A stretch of 64,000 nt of DNA from Steroidobacteraceae bacterium (GTDB lineage Bacteria > Pseudomonadota > Gammaproteobacteria > Steroidobacterales > Steroidobacteraceae), in contig JAPZRU010000017.1 of assembly GCA_027531255.1 (NCBI GenBank), positions 62,001 to 126,000 of the forward strand. Direction: 5' to 3'. Both the position numbers and the translations under genes were made by a program. This document shows positions 1 through 8,650 of the stretch, in pieces. Position 1 is the first letter of the stretch. Every line of letters begins with the position of its first letter. Under the pieces are notes generated by a model that made no database searches, had not been told where the DNA came from, and saw only the letters and a program-made list of their open reading frames with translations.

Positions 1-1
1 A

Positions 2-163
2 TCGCAGCTCGTCGAGCCGGCGGACGTGCCGTGGAGCGACATCGCCTTCCCGAGCATCGAGTTCGCGCTGCGCCGCTACCTCGAGGACCGGGCGCTCGGC
101 GTCGAGCGGCACCACTTCACCGACTTCGACCGGCCACTCTGGCGTCGCTTCGCCACGGGTTGA
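2..163 (+). CDS. NUDIX-like hydrolase, C-terminal fragment (5' end outside window)
   Basis: Only the last 53 codons are present; the reading frame is open from the window edge to a TGA. The translated tail reads ...PWSDIAFPSIEFALRRYLED... and resembles the C-terminal helix region of proteobacterial NUDIX hydrolases, in which a W-x-E/D-[IL]-AF-P pattern follows the Nudix box. The Nudix box itself lies outside the window, so the assignment rests on this tail only. The gene ends about 110 bp before fdxA and runs in the same direction. It could be another hydrolase with a similar tail. Confidence 0.45.
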   Translation, partial: SQLVEPADVPWSDIAFPSIEFALRRYLEDRALGVERHHFTDFDRPLWRRFATG

Positions 164-201
164 GCCGCGGCGCCCCCCCGCGCCGGCCGCCCGGCGCGGT
201 G

Positions 202-216
202 TGGCAGAATGATTGC
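202..216 (+). promoter_or_regulatory. Candidate promoter of fdxA (sigma-54-like, or extended -10)
   Basis: TGGCA (202-206) and TTGC (213-216) place GG and GC exactly ten bases apart, as in -24/-12 sigma-54 promoters, although the consensus CG after TGGCA is missing. The same bases also form GTGGCA...TGCCAC (201-219), an inverted repeat, and could serve as an extended -10 (TGGCAGAAT) for sigma-70. The fdxA start lies about 60 bases downstream. The two readings cannot be separated by eye. Confidence 0.3.
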
Positions 217-274
217 CACCGCGCACCCGCGGCCTCCAAACTATCGCGACAGCGTTTCGAACCGGGATCGATCC

Positions 275-598
275 ATGACCTTCGTCGTGACCGAGAACTG
301 CATCAAGTGCAAGTACATGGACTGCGTGGAGGTCTGCCCCGTGGACTGCTTCCACGAGGGCCCGAACTTCCTGGTCATCGATCCCGACGAGTGCATCGAC
401 TGCACGCTGTGCGAGCCCGAGTGCCCGGCCGAAGCGATCTATTCGGAAGAGGAAGTGCCGGCCGGCCAGGAGCAGTTCAAGCAGCTGAACGCCCAGCTGG
501 CGAAGCAGTGGCCGGTGATCACCGAGAAGAAGCCGGCGCCCGCCGACGCGGACCAGTGGAAGGGCAAGCCGGGCAAGCTCGCCCTCCTCGAGAAGTAA
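275..598 (+). CDS. fdxA: 7Fe ferredoxin FdxA ([3Fe-4S][4Fe-4S])
   Basis: Small soluble electron carrier of 107 residues, the usual length of the Azotobacter FdI/FdxA family. Cysteines 9, 17, 21 and 50 fit the [3Fe-4S] cluster and 25, 40, 43 and 46 the [4Fe-4S] cluster; Cys12 is the extra free cysteine common in the family. The C-terminal half (about residue 60 on) is the charged extension typical of FdxA rather than of short bacterial 2[4Fe-4S] ferredoxins. The ATG at 275 is chosen over an in-frame upstream start at 209 because the FdxA family begins MTFVVT directly before the first cysteine motif. It converges on dsbC with six bases between the stops. Its redox partner is not identifiable here. 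Confidence 0.93.
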   Translation: MTFVVTENCIKCKYMDCVEVCPVDCFHEGPNFLVIDPDECIDCTLCEPECPAEAIYSEEEVPAGQEQFKQLNAQLAKQWPVITEKKPAPADADQWKGKPGKLALLEK

Positions 599-604
599 CC
601 GCGC

Positions 605-1447
605 TCAGTTCGGCTGCGGCGCGCCGCCCTGCGCCGCGGCCTCGAGCGCCTGCAGGCGCTCGAGCATGCGGTCCGGGGGCAGGTAGCCCTTGATGTAGTC
701 GCCGCGCTCCGTGTAGATGCCCGGTGTGCCCTGGACGCCCAGGCGGCCGCCGAGTTCGTAGTCCTTCGGCACCGCGCTGTCCTTGCAGTTGCGGGTCGGC
801 ATCGCCTCGCCGTTCTTCGCGCGCGTCATCGCGTCCTGGCGGTTCGGCGCGCACCAGACCGACTGCGCCTTCGCCCATGCCTCGCTGCCCGGGCCGCCGC
901 GCGGGTACGCGAGGTAGCGCACGCGGATGCCGAGGCCGTTGTACTGCTCGACTTCCTGGTGGAGCTTGCGGCAGAAGCCGCAGTCGATGTCCGTGAACAC
1001 GGTGATCGTGTACTTCGCGTCCTTCGGGCCGAAGGAAATCGCGTCCTCTTCCCGCACCGCCGCCAGCGCGGCGACGCGGGCGCCGGCGCGACGCTCCTCG
1101 GAGACGTTGGCGCGGCGGTCGAGGTCGTAGAGTTCGCCGTCGAACACGAAGCGGGCGTCGGCGGTCGCGTACAGCACCTCGGCGCCGTGCACGACTTCGT
1201 AGATGCCCTCGATCGGGCCCGGCTTAACCGCGTCGACCGGCACCTCGAGCTTGCCCGCGATCGCGGCCCTCGGATCGGCCGGAGCCGCCTTCGACGCGGC
1301 CTTGGCGTCCGTCGCGGCGGGCTGGGCCGCGCCCTGGCCCGCGCCCTGGCCCGCGCCGGGCGCGGTGGACTGTGCGCAGGCGGCGCTGCCGAACGCTAGC
1401 GCGGCCAGCAACGGCAGCAGGCGGATCGAAGCCCTGTGGATCGTCAT
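605..1447 (-). CDS. dsbC: Thiol:disulfide interchange protein DsbC
   Basis: Periplasmic disulfide isomerase of 280 residues. A hydrophobic N-terminal signal (residues about 7-22) is followed by a Gly/Ala/Gln-rich linker, a DsbC N-terminal dimerisation region (IEGIYEV, YDL) and a thioredoxin fold with active site C156-G-F-C159 and the cis-Pro loop GTPG. E. coli DsbC has CGYC, so Phe replaces Tyr. The linker is encoded partly by a tandem 12-bp repeat (1329-1352), giving GAGQGAGQ. The ATG at 1447 is preferred to the upstream in-frame ATG at 1486 because it places the signal peptide at the N terminus. xerD lies directly upstream on the same strand, the order known from E. coli xerD-dsbC, though a 153-bp gap with its own -10 suggests a separate promoter. 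Confidence 0.92.
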   Translation of the reverse strand: MTIHRASIRLLPLLAALAFGSAACAQSTAPGAGQGAGQGAAQPAATDAKAASKAAPADPRAAIAGKLEVPVDAVKPGPIEGIYEVVHGAEVLYATADARFVFDGELYDLDRRANVSEERRAGARVAALAAVREEDAISFGPKDAKYTITVFTDIDCGFCRKLHQEVEQYNGLGIRVRYLAYPRGGPGSEAWAKAQSVWCAPNRQDAMTRAKNGEAMPTRNCKDSAVPKDYELGGRLGVQGTPGIYTERGDYIKGYLPPDRMLERLQALEAAAQGGAPQPN

Positions 1448-1497
1448 CGGCAGACTCCGTACTCGGCCCCGGGGACGCGGGGGCACGGTGCGGGGTC

Positions 1498-1506
1498 AGT
1501 CTAGCA
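1498..1506 (-). promoter_or_regulatory. Extended -10 element upstream of dsbC
   Basis: On the minus strand the sequence is TGCTAGACT, a TG-n-TAGACT extended -10, 51 bases upstream of the dsbC ATG. The identical nine bases lie upstream of icmF. No convincing -35 is visible at 17-18 bases, as is common for extended -10 promoters. Confidence 0.4.
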
Positions 1507-1600
1507 GAGGGGTGCCGTGGCGACCGTGAGCGGGCCGCGGCGGCGCGGGACGCCGGGCGCTCGCGCGGCGGAAGAACACGCGGGCCGGGAGGCGCGCGGC

Positions 1601-2530
1601 TCAGCCGCGCGGATGATGCTGCGCGTGCAGTTCCTTCATGCGCTCGCGGGCCACGTGCGTGTAGATCTGCGTCGTGGACAGGTCGCTGTGGCCGAGCAGC
1701 ATCTGCACCACGCGCAGGTCCGCGCCGTGGTTCAGCAGGTGCGTCGCGAACGCGTGCCGCAGCGTGTGCGGCGACAGTTCCTTCTGGATGCCCGCCTTGC
1801 GCGCGTAGCGCTTGATGATGTGCCAGAAGGCCTGCCGCGTCATGCGGTCGCCGCGGCGCGTCGGGAACAGGTAGTCGGTCTGGCGCTCGAGCAGGATCTC
1901 GGCGCGCGGGCCGCGGACGAACTCCGCCAGCCACCGCACGGACTCCTCGCCGAGCGGGATCAGCCGCTCGCGGTTGCCCTTGCCGACGATCCGGATCACG
2001 CCCTGGTTCAGGTTCACCTGCGAGTGCGCGAGCGCGACGAGCTCCGACACCCGGAGCCCGGTGGCGTAGAGCACCTCGAGCATCGTGCGGTCGCGGTGGC
2101 CGAGCGGGTCCGTGACCTCGGGCGCCGCGAGCAGCGCCTCGACCTCGTCCTCGGTGAGCGACTTCGGCAGGCTGCGGCCGATCTTCGGCATCGCGATCTG
2201 CGAGGTCGGATCCTCGCGCAGCAGGCCCTCGCGCACGAGGTAGCGGAAGAAGCGCCGGAAGCTGGAGAGCTGCCGCGCCGTCGAGCGCGGCCGCGCGCCC
2301 GCCTCGACGCGCGAGGCGATGAAGCCGAGCAGGTCCGTGCGCGACGTGCGCGTGACGGCGACGTGCCGGTCGTCGAGCCACCGCGCGAGCGCGGTCAGGT
2401 CGGCGCGATAGGCCGCCAGCGTGTTCTGCGACAACCCGCGCTCCATCCACACCGCGTCGAGGAACCGGCCGATGGCCGGGTCCGCTTCCGGGGTGCTGGT
2501 CGGGGTCGGTCGTGCCACCTTCGCGTGCAT
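1601..2530 (-). CDS. xerD: Tyrosine recombinase XerD
   Basis: Site-specific recombinase that, with XerC, resolves chromosome dimers at dif during FtsK-dependent segregation. The 309 residues contain the N-terminal SAM-like core-binding domain (about 20-105) and the catalytic domain (about 120-300) with all six active residues: R160 (TGLRVSEL), K184 (GKGNRE), H255 and R258 (HTLRH), H281 (GHSDLST) and the nucleophile Y290 (QIYTH). Spacing matches E. coli XerD throughout. About 15 residues before the core are family-variable, so the start could be slightly internal. It lies upstream of dsbC on the same strand, the gammaproteobacterial xerD-dsbC arrangement, and diverges from plsC. No integrase-like cargo or att site is seen, so this is the housekeeping enzyme. 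Confidence 0.96.
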   Translation of the reverse strand: MHAKVARPTPTSTPEADPAIGRFLDAVWMERGLSQNTLAAYRADLTALARWLDDRHVAVTRTSRTDLLGFIASRVEAGARPRSTARQLSSFRRFFRYLVREGLLREDPTSQIAMPKIGRSLPKSLTEDEVEALLAAPEVTDPLGHRDRTMLEVLYATGLRVSELVALAHSQVNLNQGVIRIVGKGNRERLIPLGEESVRWLAEFVRGPRAEILLERQTDYLFPTRRGDRMTRQAFWHIIKRYARKAGIQKELSPHTLRHAFATHLLNHGADLRVVQMLLGHSDLSTTQIYTHVARERMKELHAQHHPRG

Positions 2531-2753
2531 CGGAATCCTGGTCTCGCGCGGCGCGGACCGCCGCGGCCCGCTCGCTGGGCAGTCCGGAGGTGCTCGGGCA
2601 GAATGCCCGCCACCTGGACCGCACCGTTGCAGGCCGAGTATGGGAACGCGCCCGACCGGTCGGCGTGACTCACCTCACGATTGATCCGCCGGGTTGACAT
2701 AAAGAGAACCAAGTCACAGTGAACTCGTCTTCCGCCGCGGGCGCCGCACACCG
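2531..2753. other. Divergent xerD/plsC intergenic region
   Basis: Holds TTGACA at 2694-2699 facing plsC, a perfect -35 hexamer, but the bases 16-18 positions downstream form no good -10. A short hairpin CGGGCA-GAA-TGCCCG occurs about 2594-2608. No further gene is visible. Confidence 0.3.
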
Positions 2754-3482
2754 ATGAAGCGCCTCGCGCAGATCCTGTACGGCATCTGGTGCTGGGCGGC
2801 GTTCCTGCCGCTGGCGCTCGGCACCCTCGCGCTCGTGCTGGTCGCGCCGGGGCTCGAGCGCCGCCGCTCGATCGCGCGCGCCGGCGCCCGCGGTTTCCTC
2901 GCGCTCGCCGGCATCCCGCTCGCGGTGCGCGGCCTCGAGCACCTGCCGCCCGGGCCCTGCGTCGTCGTCGCCAACCACGCCAGCTATCTCGACGGCGTGG
3001 TGATGCAGGCCGCGCTGCCGCCGCGCTTCGCGTTCGTGATCAAGAAGGAGATGGTGCACGTGCCGCTGGCGAGCCTGCTGCTGCGGCGGCTCGGCTCGGA
3101 ATTCGTGGACCGGTCGAAGCGGGAGTCGCGCGCCGCCGACGCCCGGCGGGTGCTGAAGCGCGCGGCCAACGGCCAGGCGATCGGTTTCTTCCCCGAAGGA
3201 ACGTTCACGCCCGCGCCGGGCCTCGGCCCGTTCCACGCGGGGGCGTTCGTCACCGCGGCGCGCGCCGGCCTGCCGGTGGTGCCCATCGCGCTGCGCGGCA
3301 CGCGCGCGATCCTCCCGGCCGAGGCCGCCCTGCCGCAACCGGGCCGGATCGAAGTCGAACTCCTGCCCGCGCTCGCCCCGGGAACCCCCGATGAGCCCGA
3401 CCGCGCGGACCGGCTGCGACGCGAGGCGCGAACGGCGATCCTCGCGCGCGTCGGCGAACCGGACCTGACCGAGGCGACCTGA
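2754..3482 (+). CDS. plsC: 1-acyl-sn-glycerol-3-phosphate acyltransferase (PlsC family)
   Basis: Membrane-associated acyltransferase that converts lysophosphatidate to phosphatidate in phospholipid synthesis. The 242 residues start with one hydrophobic segment (about 9-31). The HX4D catalytic motif is NHASYLD (H75, D80), the glycerol-phosphate-binding motif is FPEGT (146-150), and a VVPIALRGTR block follows near 185. The size and motif order match PlsC. It stands alone between the divergent xerD and the convergent icmF, and has a TTGACA upstream. Some family members acylate other lysolipids or ornithine lipids, so the exact substrate is not certain. Confidence 0.88.
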   Translation: MKRLAQILYGIWCWAAFLPLALGTLALVLVAPGLERRRSIARAGARGFLALAGIPLAVRGLEHLPPGPCVVVANHASYLDGVVMQAALPPRFAFVIKKEMVHVPLASLLLRRLGSEFVDRSKRESRAADARRVLKRAANGQAIGFFPEGTFTPAPGLGPFHAGAFVTAARAGLPVVPIALRGTRAILPAEAALPQPGRIEVELLPALAPGTPDEPDRADRLRREARTAILARVGEPDLTEAT

Positions 3483-3629
3483 CGCGACCGCCGCGCCGCG
3501 GGCGTCCTGCGGCAGCCCACGGTCGCGACCGGGAGCGACCGGCACACCGCGGCGCCCGCCGCGGGCAGCCTGTGACGTCCATCGCCGGAGTCACCCTGAT
3601 GCCCGCGGCGCGAGGCCGCCACCGAGTCG

Positions 3630-6600
3630 TCACATGTTGCGCCGGTACTGCCCGCCGACCGCGTAGAGCGCGCGCGAGATCTGGCCGAGCGAGGCGACCT
3701 TCACGGTCTCCATCAGCTCGGCGAACACGTTGCCGCCGCTCGCCGCGACTTCCTGCAGGCGCGCCAGCGCGACCTCGGCCTTCGTCGCGTTCCGCTGCTG
3801 GAACGCGCGCACCGCCGCGACCTGCAGGTCCTTCTCCTCGTCGGTCGAGCGGATCAGCTCGGCGCCCTTGATCTCGTCCTCGTTCGCCTTGTCCGGCAGG
3901 AACGTGTTGACGCCGATGATCGGCAGCGTGCCGTCGTGCTTCAGGTGCTCGTAGTGGAGGCTCTCCTCCTGGATCTTGCCGCGCTGGTACATCGTCTCCA
4001 TCGCGCCGAGCACGCCGCCGCGCTCGGAGATCGCCTCGAACTCCCTGTAGACCGCCTCCTCGACCAGGTCGGTCAACTGCTCGAGCGCGAACGAGCCCTG
4101 CCACGGATTCTGCACCTTGTTGAGGCCGAGCTCGCGATTGATGATCAGCTGGATCGCGACCGCGCGCCGCACGCTCTCCTCGGTCGGCGTCGTCAGCGCC
4201 TCGTCGTAGGCGTTCGTGTGCAGCGAGTTGCAGTTGTCGAACAGCGCATACAGCGCCTGCAGCGTCGTGCGGATGTCGTTGAACTGGATCTCGCGCGCGT
4301 GCAGCGACCGGCCGCTGGTCTGGACGTGGTACTTGAGCATCTGCGAGCGCGGGCCGGCGCCGTAGCGCTCGCGCATCGCGCGCGCCCAGATCCGGCGCGC
4401 GACGCGGCCGATCACCGCGTACTCCGGGTCCATGCCGTTCGAGAAGAAGAACGACAGGTTCGGCGCGAAGTCGTCGACCTTCATCCCGCGCGAGAGGTAG
4501 TACTCGACGATCGTGAAGCCGTTCGCGAGCGTGAACGCGAGCTGGCTGATCGGGTTCGCCCCCGCCTCGGCGATGTGGTAGCCCGAAATAGACACCGAGT
4601 AGAAGTTGCGGACGTCCTTATCGATGAAGTACGCCTGCACGTCGCCCATCATCCGCAGCGCGAACTCGGTCGAGAAGATGCAGGTGTTCTGCGCCTGGTC
4701 TTCCTTCAGGATGTCGGCCTGCACGGTGCCGCGCACCGCGGCGAGCGCCTCGTCGCGGATACGCTCGTAGGTCGCGCGGTCGATCACGCCGGCGTCGGCG
4801 AGGTCGCTGCCCGTGACGCCCAGCATGCCGAGGCCGCAACCATCGTTGGTCCCCGGCAGTTCGCCGCGGTAACTCGGCCGCGCGCCGCCCTGCCAGAGCT
4901 GCGCGGTCTTCCTCTCGGCGTCCGCCCACTTCCCGCTCTCGCGGAGGTACCGCTCGACGCGCTGGTCGATCGCGGTGTTCATGAACATCGCGAGGATCAT
5001 CGGCGCAGGGCCGTTGATCGTCATCGACACCGAGGTCAGGGGCGCGCACAGGTCGAAGCCGGAGTACAGCCGCTTCATGTCGTCGAGCGTCGCGATCGAC
5101 ACGCCCGAATTGCCGATGCGGCCGTAGATGTCCGGGCGCTCGTCCGGATCCTCGCCGTACAGCGTCGTCGAGTCGAACGCGGTCGACAGCCGCTTCGCGG
5201 CGCTGCCCGCGGCGAGGTAGTGGAAGCGCTTGTTGGTGCGCTCCGGCATGCCTTCGCCCGCGAACATCCGGATCGGGTCCTCCTCCTCGCGGCGGTACGG
5301 GTAGACGCCGGCCGTGAACGGGTACGCGCCCGGCAGGTTCTCGTTCGCGAGGAACGCGAGCAGGTCGCCCCACGCGCGGTACTTCGGCACCGCGATCTTC
5401 GGGATCGACTGGTGCGACAGCGAGGTCGTGTAGTTCTCGCCCCGCAGTTCCTTGCCGCGGACGACGTAGGTGTACTGCGCGTCGGTCGCGTTCTTCGCGC
5501 GCGCAGGCCAGTCGCGCAGCAGCTTGACACCGTCGACGCCGACGGCGTCGAGCGCGTCGTTGTACGAGCGGCGGAGCTTCGCGAGCGAGGCGTCGGCGTC
5601 GTGCAGGTCGGCGTCGGCGTAGCGCTCGAGCGCGGCCGGCCGCTTCGGGTCGCCGACGGCCTCGAGCGCCTCCCAGCAGCCGTGCGCGCGGTTCGCCATG
5701 CGCGCGGCGCGCTCGATCTCGGCGCGGATCCTGCGGCCCTCGGCCGAGATCTCGGCGAGGTAGCGCACGCGCTCGCCGGGGATGATCGCCGCGCGCTTCG
5801 GCAGGGAGAGCGGCGCGAGGCCCTCGACCTTCCACGGCTTCACGCGGCCCCAACCCTCGTCGAGACGGGTCGCGATCGCGGCGAACAGCCGGTTCACGCC
5901 CGCATCGTTGAACTGGCTCGCGATCGTCGGGAACACCGGCACCTGCTCGTCCGCGAGCCTGAAGCGGTCCGGGTGGTTGCGCTTCCACTGCTTGCGCACG
6001 TCGCGGAGCGCGTCCTCGGCGCCGCGCTTCTCGTACTTGTTCAGCACGACGAAGTCCGCGAAGTCGAGCATGTCGATCTTCTCGAGCTGGCTCGCGGCGC
6101 CGTACTCGCTGGTCATCACGTAGAGCGCGACGTCGACGAGGTCGACGATCTCGGTGTCGCTCTGGCCGATGCCGGCGGTCTCGACGACGATCAGGTCGAA
6201 GCCCGCGTACTTCAGCAGCTGGATCGTGTCGGACAGCACCGCGCTCGTGGCGAGGTGCTGCCGGCGGGTCGCCAGCGAGCGCATGAAGATCCGCTCGTTC
6301 GCGAGCGAGTTCATCCGGATGCGGTCGCCGAGCAGCGCGCCGCCGCTGCGCCGGCGCGTCGGGTCCATCGCGACCACCGCGACCTTCCGGTCCGGGAAGA
6401 AGCGCAGGAAGCGGTTGAGCAGCTCGTCCGTCAGCGAGCTCTTGCCCGCGCCGCCGGTGCCGGTGATGCCGACCACCGGGGGGCGGTTCAGGGTCTTCTG
6501 GGACGCCGCGCGCAGCGGCTCGACCAGCGCCGGCTCGCCGTCCTCGAGCACCGAGATCGCCTGCGCGATGCGCTGGTGGTCGGCCGGCGTCAGCGCCGCG

Positions 6601-7082
6601 CCGCTGGCTTCCCATGCCGGCTTCGCGAAGCCGCGCACGCGCGCGAACACGTCCTCGATCATGCCGTTCAGACCGAGCCGCAGGCCGTCGTCCGGCGTGT
6701 AGATCTTCTCGACGCCGTGCGCCTCGAGCATCTCGATCTCGTGGGGCGCGATCGTGCCGCCGCCGCCGACGACGACGCGGATGTGCTCCGCGCCGTGGCT
6801 GCGGAGCATGTCCACCATGTACTTGAAGTACTCGTTGTGGCCGCCCTGGTACGAGCTGACCGCGATGCCGTCCGCGTCCTCCTGGATGGCCGCGCGAACG
6901 ATCTCGGCGACCGAGCGGTTGTGCCCCAGATGCACGACTTCCGCACCGTGCGACTGCAGGATGCGGCGGATGATGTTGATGGCCGCGTCGTGGCCGTCGA
7001 AGAGCGAGGCCGCGCTGACGAACCTCAACCGGCGCTGCTCATCCGGGGTCGGCAGTTCGATGCGCTCGGCGGTCGTGCTCAT
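3630..7082 (-). CDS. icmF: Fused isobutyryl-CoA mutase IcmF (B12-dependent, with G-protein chaperone)
   Basis: Adenosylcobalamin-dependent carbon-skeleton mutase, classically interconverting isobutyryl-CoA and n-butyryl-CoA. The 1150 residues show the IcmF order: N-terminal B12 domain (DGHD, cobalt ligand H31; SYQGGH about 77-82), MeaB-like GTPase domain (P-loop GTGGAGKS about 208-215; ETAG 301-304; NKYE 348-351), then the TIM-barrel mutase from about 560. The fusion distinguishes it from split methylmalonyl-CoA mutases. Q798 (QAQNT) sits where methylmalonyl-CoA mutase has the carboxylate-binding Arg, arguing against methylmalonyl-CoA. Y594 (GVYPY) sits where I recall Phe in characterised IcmF. 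Neighbouring thiolase and SDR genes and the downstream branched-chain cluster fit C4-C5 acyl-CoA metabolism. Pivalyl/isovaleryl-CoA activity is also known for the family. Confidence 0.9.
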   Translation of the reverse strand: MSTTAERIELPTPDEQRRLRFVSAASLFDGHDAAINIIRRILQSHGAEVVHLGHNRSVAEIVRAAIQEDADGIAVSSYQGGHNEYFKYMVDMLRSHGAEHIRVVVGGGGTIAPHEIEMLEAHGVEKIYTPDDGLRLGLNGMIEDVFARVRGFAKPAWEASGAALTPADHQRIAQAISVLEDGEPALVEPLRAASQKTLNRPPVVGITGTGGAGKSSLTDELLNRFLRFFPDRKVAVVAMDPTRRRSGGALLGDRIRMNSLANERIFMRSLATRRQHLATSAVLSDTIQLLKYAGFDLIVVETAGIGQSDTEIVDLVDVALYVMTSEYGAASQLEKIDMLDFADFVVLNKYEKRGAEDALRDVRKQWKRNHPDRFRLADEQVPVFPTIASQFNDAGVNRLFAAIATRLDEGWGRVKPWKVEGLAPLSLPKRAAIIPGERVRYLAEISAEGRRIRAEIERAARMANRAHGCWEALEAVGDPKRPAALERYADADLHDADASLAKLRRSYNDALDAVGVDGVKLLRDWPARAKNATDAQYTYVVRGKELRGENYTTSLSHQSIPKIAVPKYRAWGDLLAFLANENLPGAYPFTAGVYPYRREEEDPIRMFAGEGMPERTNKRFHYLAAGSAAKRLSTAFDSTTLYGEDPDERPDIYGRIGNSGVSIATLDDMKRLYSGFDLCAPLTSVSMTINGPAPMILAMFMNTAIDQRVERYLRESGKWADAERKTAQLWQGGARPSYRGELPGTNDGCGLGMLGVTGSDLADAGVIDRATYERIRDEALAAVRGTVQADILKEDQAQNTCIFSTEFALRMMGDVQAYFIDKDVRNFYSVSISGYHIAEAGANPISQLAFTLANGFTIVEYYLSRGMKVDDFAPNLSFFFSNGMDPEYAVIGRVARRIWARAMRERYGAGPRSQMLKYHVQTSGRSLHAREIQFNDIRTTLQALYALFDNCNSLHTNAYDEALTTPTEESVRRAVAIQLIINRELGLNKVQNPWQGSFALEQLTDLVEEAVYREFEAISERGGVLGAMETMYQRGKIQEESLHYEHLKHDGTLPIIGVNTFLPDKANEDEIKGAELIRSTDEEKDLQVAAVRAFQQRNATKAEVALARLQEVAASGGNVFAELMETVKVASLGQISRALYAVGGQYRRNM

Positions 7083-7109
7083 GGGCGGTCCCCTTCGGAG
7101 GTCGCCGGA

Positions 7110-7118
7110 AGTCTAGCA
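7110..7118 (-). promoter_or_regulatory. Extended -10 element upstream of icmF
   Basis: On the minus strand the bases read TGCTAGACT, 28 bases before the icmF ATG. They are identical to the element before dsbC. No clear -35 is present. Confidence 0.4.
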
Positions 7119-7267
7119 GCGCCCCCGGCGGAGCGACCATAACAATCAGGCCTGCCTGTTTTTTTCTGCCCTGCCTCGCTATCCTAACTCTTGACCAGGC
7201 TTGAGGTTTCTGGTCGCGGGCACCGTTTCACGACCGCCGATTCGGCGCGGTTGCAGCCCAGGGCACC

Positions 7268-7314
7268 TGTCCGGACAAGTTGCGTTGCACTGCACAAATC
7301 GCCGGGCGTAGACT
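7268..7314 (+). promoter_or_regulatory. Palindrome and promoter candidate of the thiolase gene
   Basis: TTGCAC (7285-7290) and TAGACT (7309-7314) are separated by 18 bases. Directly upstream lies the perfect 10-bp palindrome TGTCCGGACA (7268-7277). Its core GTCCGGAC also occurs twice beside the TetR gene at 44.1 kb, but an 8-mer this GC-rich is expected a few times by chance in the window. Confidence 0.35.
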
Positions 7315-7387
7315 CGCCGCGCCCCGGGTCGCGCCACGCTGGCCCGGGCGGTCCGTCACTCGCACGCAGATCCCGGGGGATAGTTCC

Positions 7388-8569
7388 GTGAGCCAAGAAT
7401 CGATCGTGATCCTGAGCGCCAAGCGCACACCCATCGGCGCCTTCCAGGGTGTCCTCGCCCCCGTTTCCGCGCCGCAGCTGGGCGCCGTCGCCATCAAGGG
7501 CGCACTCGACGCGTCGGGCCTCGCGCCCGCGGACGTCCAGGAAGTGGTGATGGGCTGCGTGCTGCCGGCGGGCCAGGGCCAGGCGCCGGCGCGCCAGGCG
7601 GCGATCGGCGCCGGCATTCCGGCGGCCACCCCCGCCACCACCATCAACAAGATGTGCGGTTCCGGCATGAAGGCCGTGATGATGGCGGCGGACGGCCTGC
7701 GCAACGGCGACGTCGACTTCGCGGTCGCCGGCGGGCTCGAGTCGATGACCAATGCGCCGTATCTGCTGCTCAAGGCGCGCGGCGGCTTCCGCATGGGCCA
7801 CGGCGAGATCCTCGACCACATGTTCTACGACGGCCTGCAGAGCCCGTGGGACGGCCAGCTGATGGGCTGCTTCGCCGAGAACGCCGCGCAGAAGTACGGC
7901 TTCACCCGCGCACAGCAGGATGCCTACGCCACCGAATCGGTCCGCCGCAGCATCGCCGCCATCCAGTCCGGCGCGTTCGCCAGGGAAGTCGTCCCGGTCA
8001 CGGTCAAGGGCCGCAAGGGCGAGACGGTGGTCGACCAGGACGAGACCCCGTTCACCTGCGACGTCCAGAAGATCCCCTCGCTCAAGCCCGCCTTCCGCAA
8101 GGACGGCACCGTCACCGCGGCGAGTTCCTCGTCGATCTCGGACGGCGCGGCCGCGGTCGTGCTGGCGCGCGAGAGCGCTGCCCGCGCCAAGGGCCTGAAG
8201 CCGGTCGCACGCATCGTCGCGTACGCGAGCCACGCGCAGGCGCCGGAGTGGTTCACCACGGCGCCGGTCGGCGCGATCGAGAAGGTGCTCGCCAAGGCCG
8301 GCTGGCAGGCCGCCGACGTCGACGCGTTCGAGATCAACGAGGCCTTCGCCGCGGTCGCGATGGCGGCGATCCACGACTGCAAGCTCGATCCCGCGAAGGT
8401 GAACGTGAATGGCGGCGCGTGCGCGATGGGCCACCCCGTCGGCGCGACCGGCGCCCGCATCCTCGCGACGCTGATCGGCGTGCTGCAGGCGAGCGGCGGC
8501 AAGCGCGGCGTCGCTTCGCTCTGCATCGGCGGCGGCGAGGCCACCGCGATCGCGATCGAGCTGGCCTGA
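7388..8569 (+). CDS. Acetyl-CoA C-acetyltransferase (biosynthetic-type thiolase)
   Basis: Condenses two acetyl-CoA to acetoacetyl-CoA or cleaves 3-ketoacyl-CoA in the reverse direction. The 393-residue length and the catalytic positions C90 (NKMCGSG), H349 (GHPVGATG) and C379 (CIGGGEAT) match the tetrameric PhaA/AtoB-type enzyme almost residue for residue; the NEAF motif lies near residue 317. GTG at 7388 is taken as start because the family begins a few residues before IVILSAKRTPIG; the upstream ATG at 7280 would add a non-homologous arginine-rich leader. It faces away from icmF and is followed by an OsmC-like gene and two SDRs. It could serve ketone-body/leucine carbon, isoleucine degradation or polyhydroxyalkanoate synthesis; the sequence cannot decide. 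Confidence 0.92.
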   Translation: MSQESIVILSAKRTPIGAFQGVLAPVSAPQLGAVAIKGALDASGLAPADVQEVVMGCVLPAGQGQAPARQAAIGAGIPAATPATTINKMCGSGMKAVMMAADGLRNGDVDFAVAGGLESMTNAPYLLLKARGGFRMGHGEILDHMFYDGLQSPWDGQLMGCFAENAAQKYGFTRAQQDAYATESVRRSIAAIQSGAFAREVVPVTVKGRKGETVVDQDETPFTCDVQKIPSLKPAFRKDGTVTAASSSSISDGAAAVVLARESAARAKGLKPVARIVAYASHAQAPEWFTTAPVGAIEKVLAKAGWQAADVDAFEINEAFAAVAMAAIHDCKLDPAKVNVNGGACAMGHPVGATGARILATLIGVLQASGGKRGVASLCIGGGEATAIAIELA

Positions 8570-8650
8570 AGCGCCTGCGGCCGGCGGGGTGCGCCTCCCC
8601 CGCCGGCCCGGCTCGCTTATGCTCGCGTCTCCACCAGCGCGGAGACGACG

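Larger units (their letters stand above)
7083..7387. other. Divergent icmF/thiolase intergenic region (305 bp)
   Basis: No gene is seen. It carries an extended -10 for icmF (7110-7118), a T7 tract near 7159-7165, and the palindrome plus promoter candidate for the thiolase (7268-7314). The thiolase leader downstream of the -10 is about 70 bases long. Confidence 0.5.

Noticed and set aside
31-693. Plus-strand frame overlapping fdxA and the NUDIX tail
   Set aside because: It is out of frame with both recognisable proteins and composed of arginine/proline-rich shadow sequence.
1601-2530. Tyrosine recombinase considered as a prophage or integron integrase
   Set aside because: Length, motif spacing and the xerD-dsbC context mark it as chromosomal XerD; no attachment site, tRNA or phage gene is near.
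3936-7142. 1068-residue frame antisense to icmF
   Set aside because: Same GC-driven antisense pattern; the IcmF domains are fully intact on the other strand.
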